A stretch of DNA of 5,679 nt, taken from JAZGDL01 sp036477795 (GTDB lineage Bacteria > Planctomycetota > Phycisphaerae > UBA1845). The notes beneath the pieces were generated by a model that searched no databases, had not been told where the DNA came from, and saw only the letters and a list, made by a program, of their open reading frames with translations. The stretch is from NCBI GenBank assembly GCA_036477795.1, contig JAZGDL010000272.1, positions 1 to 5,679 of the forward strand. The letters are read 5' to 3'. Positions 5,679 through 5,679 of the stretch are shown one piece after another. Every line of letters begins with the position of its first letter. Positions within the stretch are counted from its first letter, which is position 1. A program made the translations under genes and the position numbers.

Positions 5679-5679
5679 G

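Overview
The window looks like chromosome from a high-GC planctomycete, most likely of the Phycisphaerae type. The main reason is that two consecutive + strand genes encode secreted, cysteine-rich mosaic proteins. Both end in the same tandem EF-hand (dockerin-like) tail, with the repeated motif NVGVPDLLELIL and a terminal NWG-x-CP. That tail, the GACC-type Cys motif and the NDxCxxA beta domains are familiar from planctomycete extracellular proteins. This assignment comes from remembered family knowledge, not from a database search.

Layout: (1) Bases 1-1661, + strand: 3' part of a gene for a modular secreted protein, cut by the left edge of the window. Its modules are the end of a beta domain, a nine-Cys repeat, a PPC-like domain, a GACC-type Cys motif, a P-domain-like beta domain and the dockerin-like tail. 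A strong intrinsic terminator follows at 1702-1730. (2) Bases 1940-3964, + strand: complete 674-residue paralogue with a clear Shine-Dalgarno sequence and signal peptide. Its modules are two nine-Cys repeats, two PPC-like domains, the same beta domain that opens the first gene, and the dockerin-like tail. (3) Bases 3965-4547: 583 bases with no credible gene. They hold a small tandem repeat, weak hairpins and a strong terminator at 4391-4426 that serves the minus-strand gene. (4) Bases 4548-5663, - strand: a complete GT-B glycosyltransferase-like protein (GT4-like), convergent with the secreted-protein genes.

The two + strand genes use the same set of modules in different order and number. They are probably transcribed separately, since a terminator lies between them and the second has its own RBS. 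Their role is probably extracellular or cell-surface binding or structure, because no catalytic domain is visible in either. The glycosyltransferase is a separate convergent unit, and nothing in the sequence ties it to the secreted proteins. I see no CRISPR array, tRNA, rRNA, insertion sequence or phage element. I do not see a convincing new multi-gene system. The most notable signals are the module shuffling with DNA-level conservation of the tail, the nine-Cys repeat, and the divergent active-site motifs of the glycosyltransferase.
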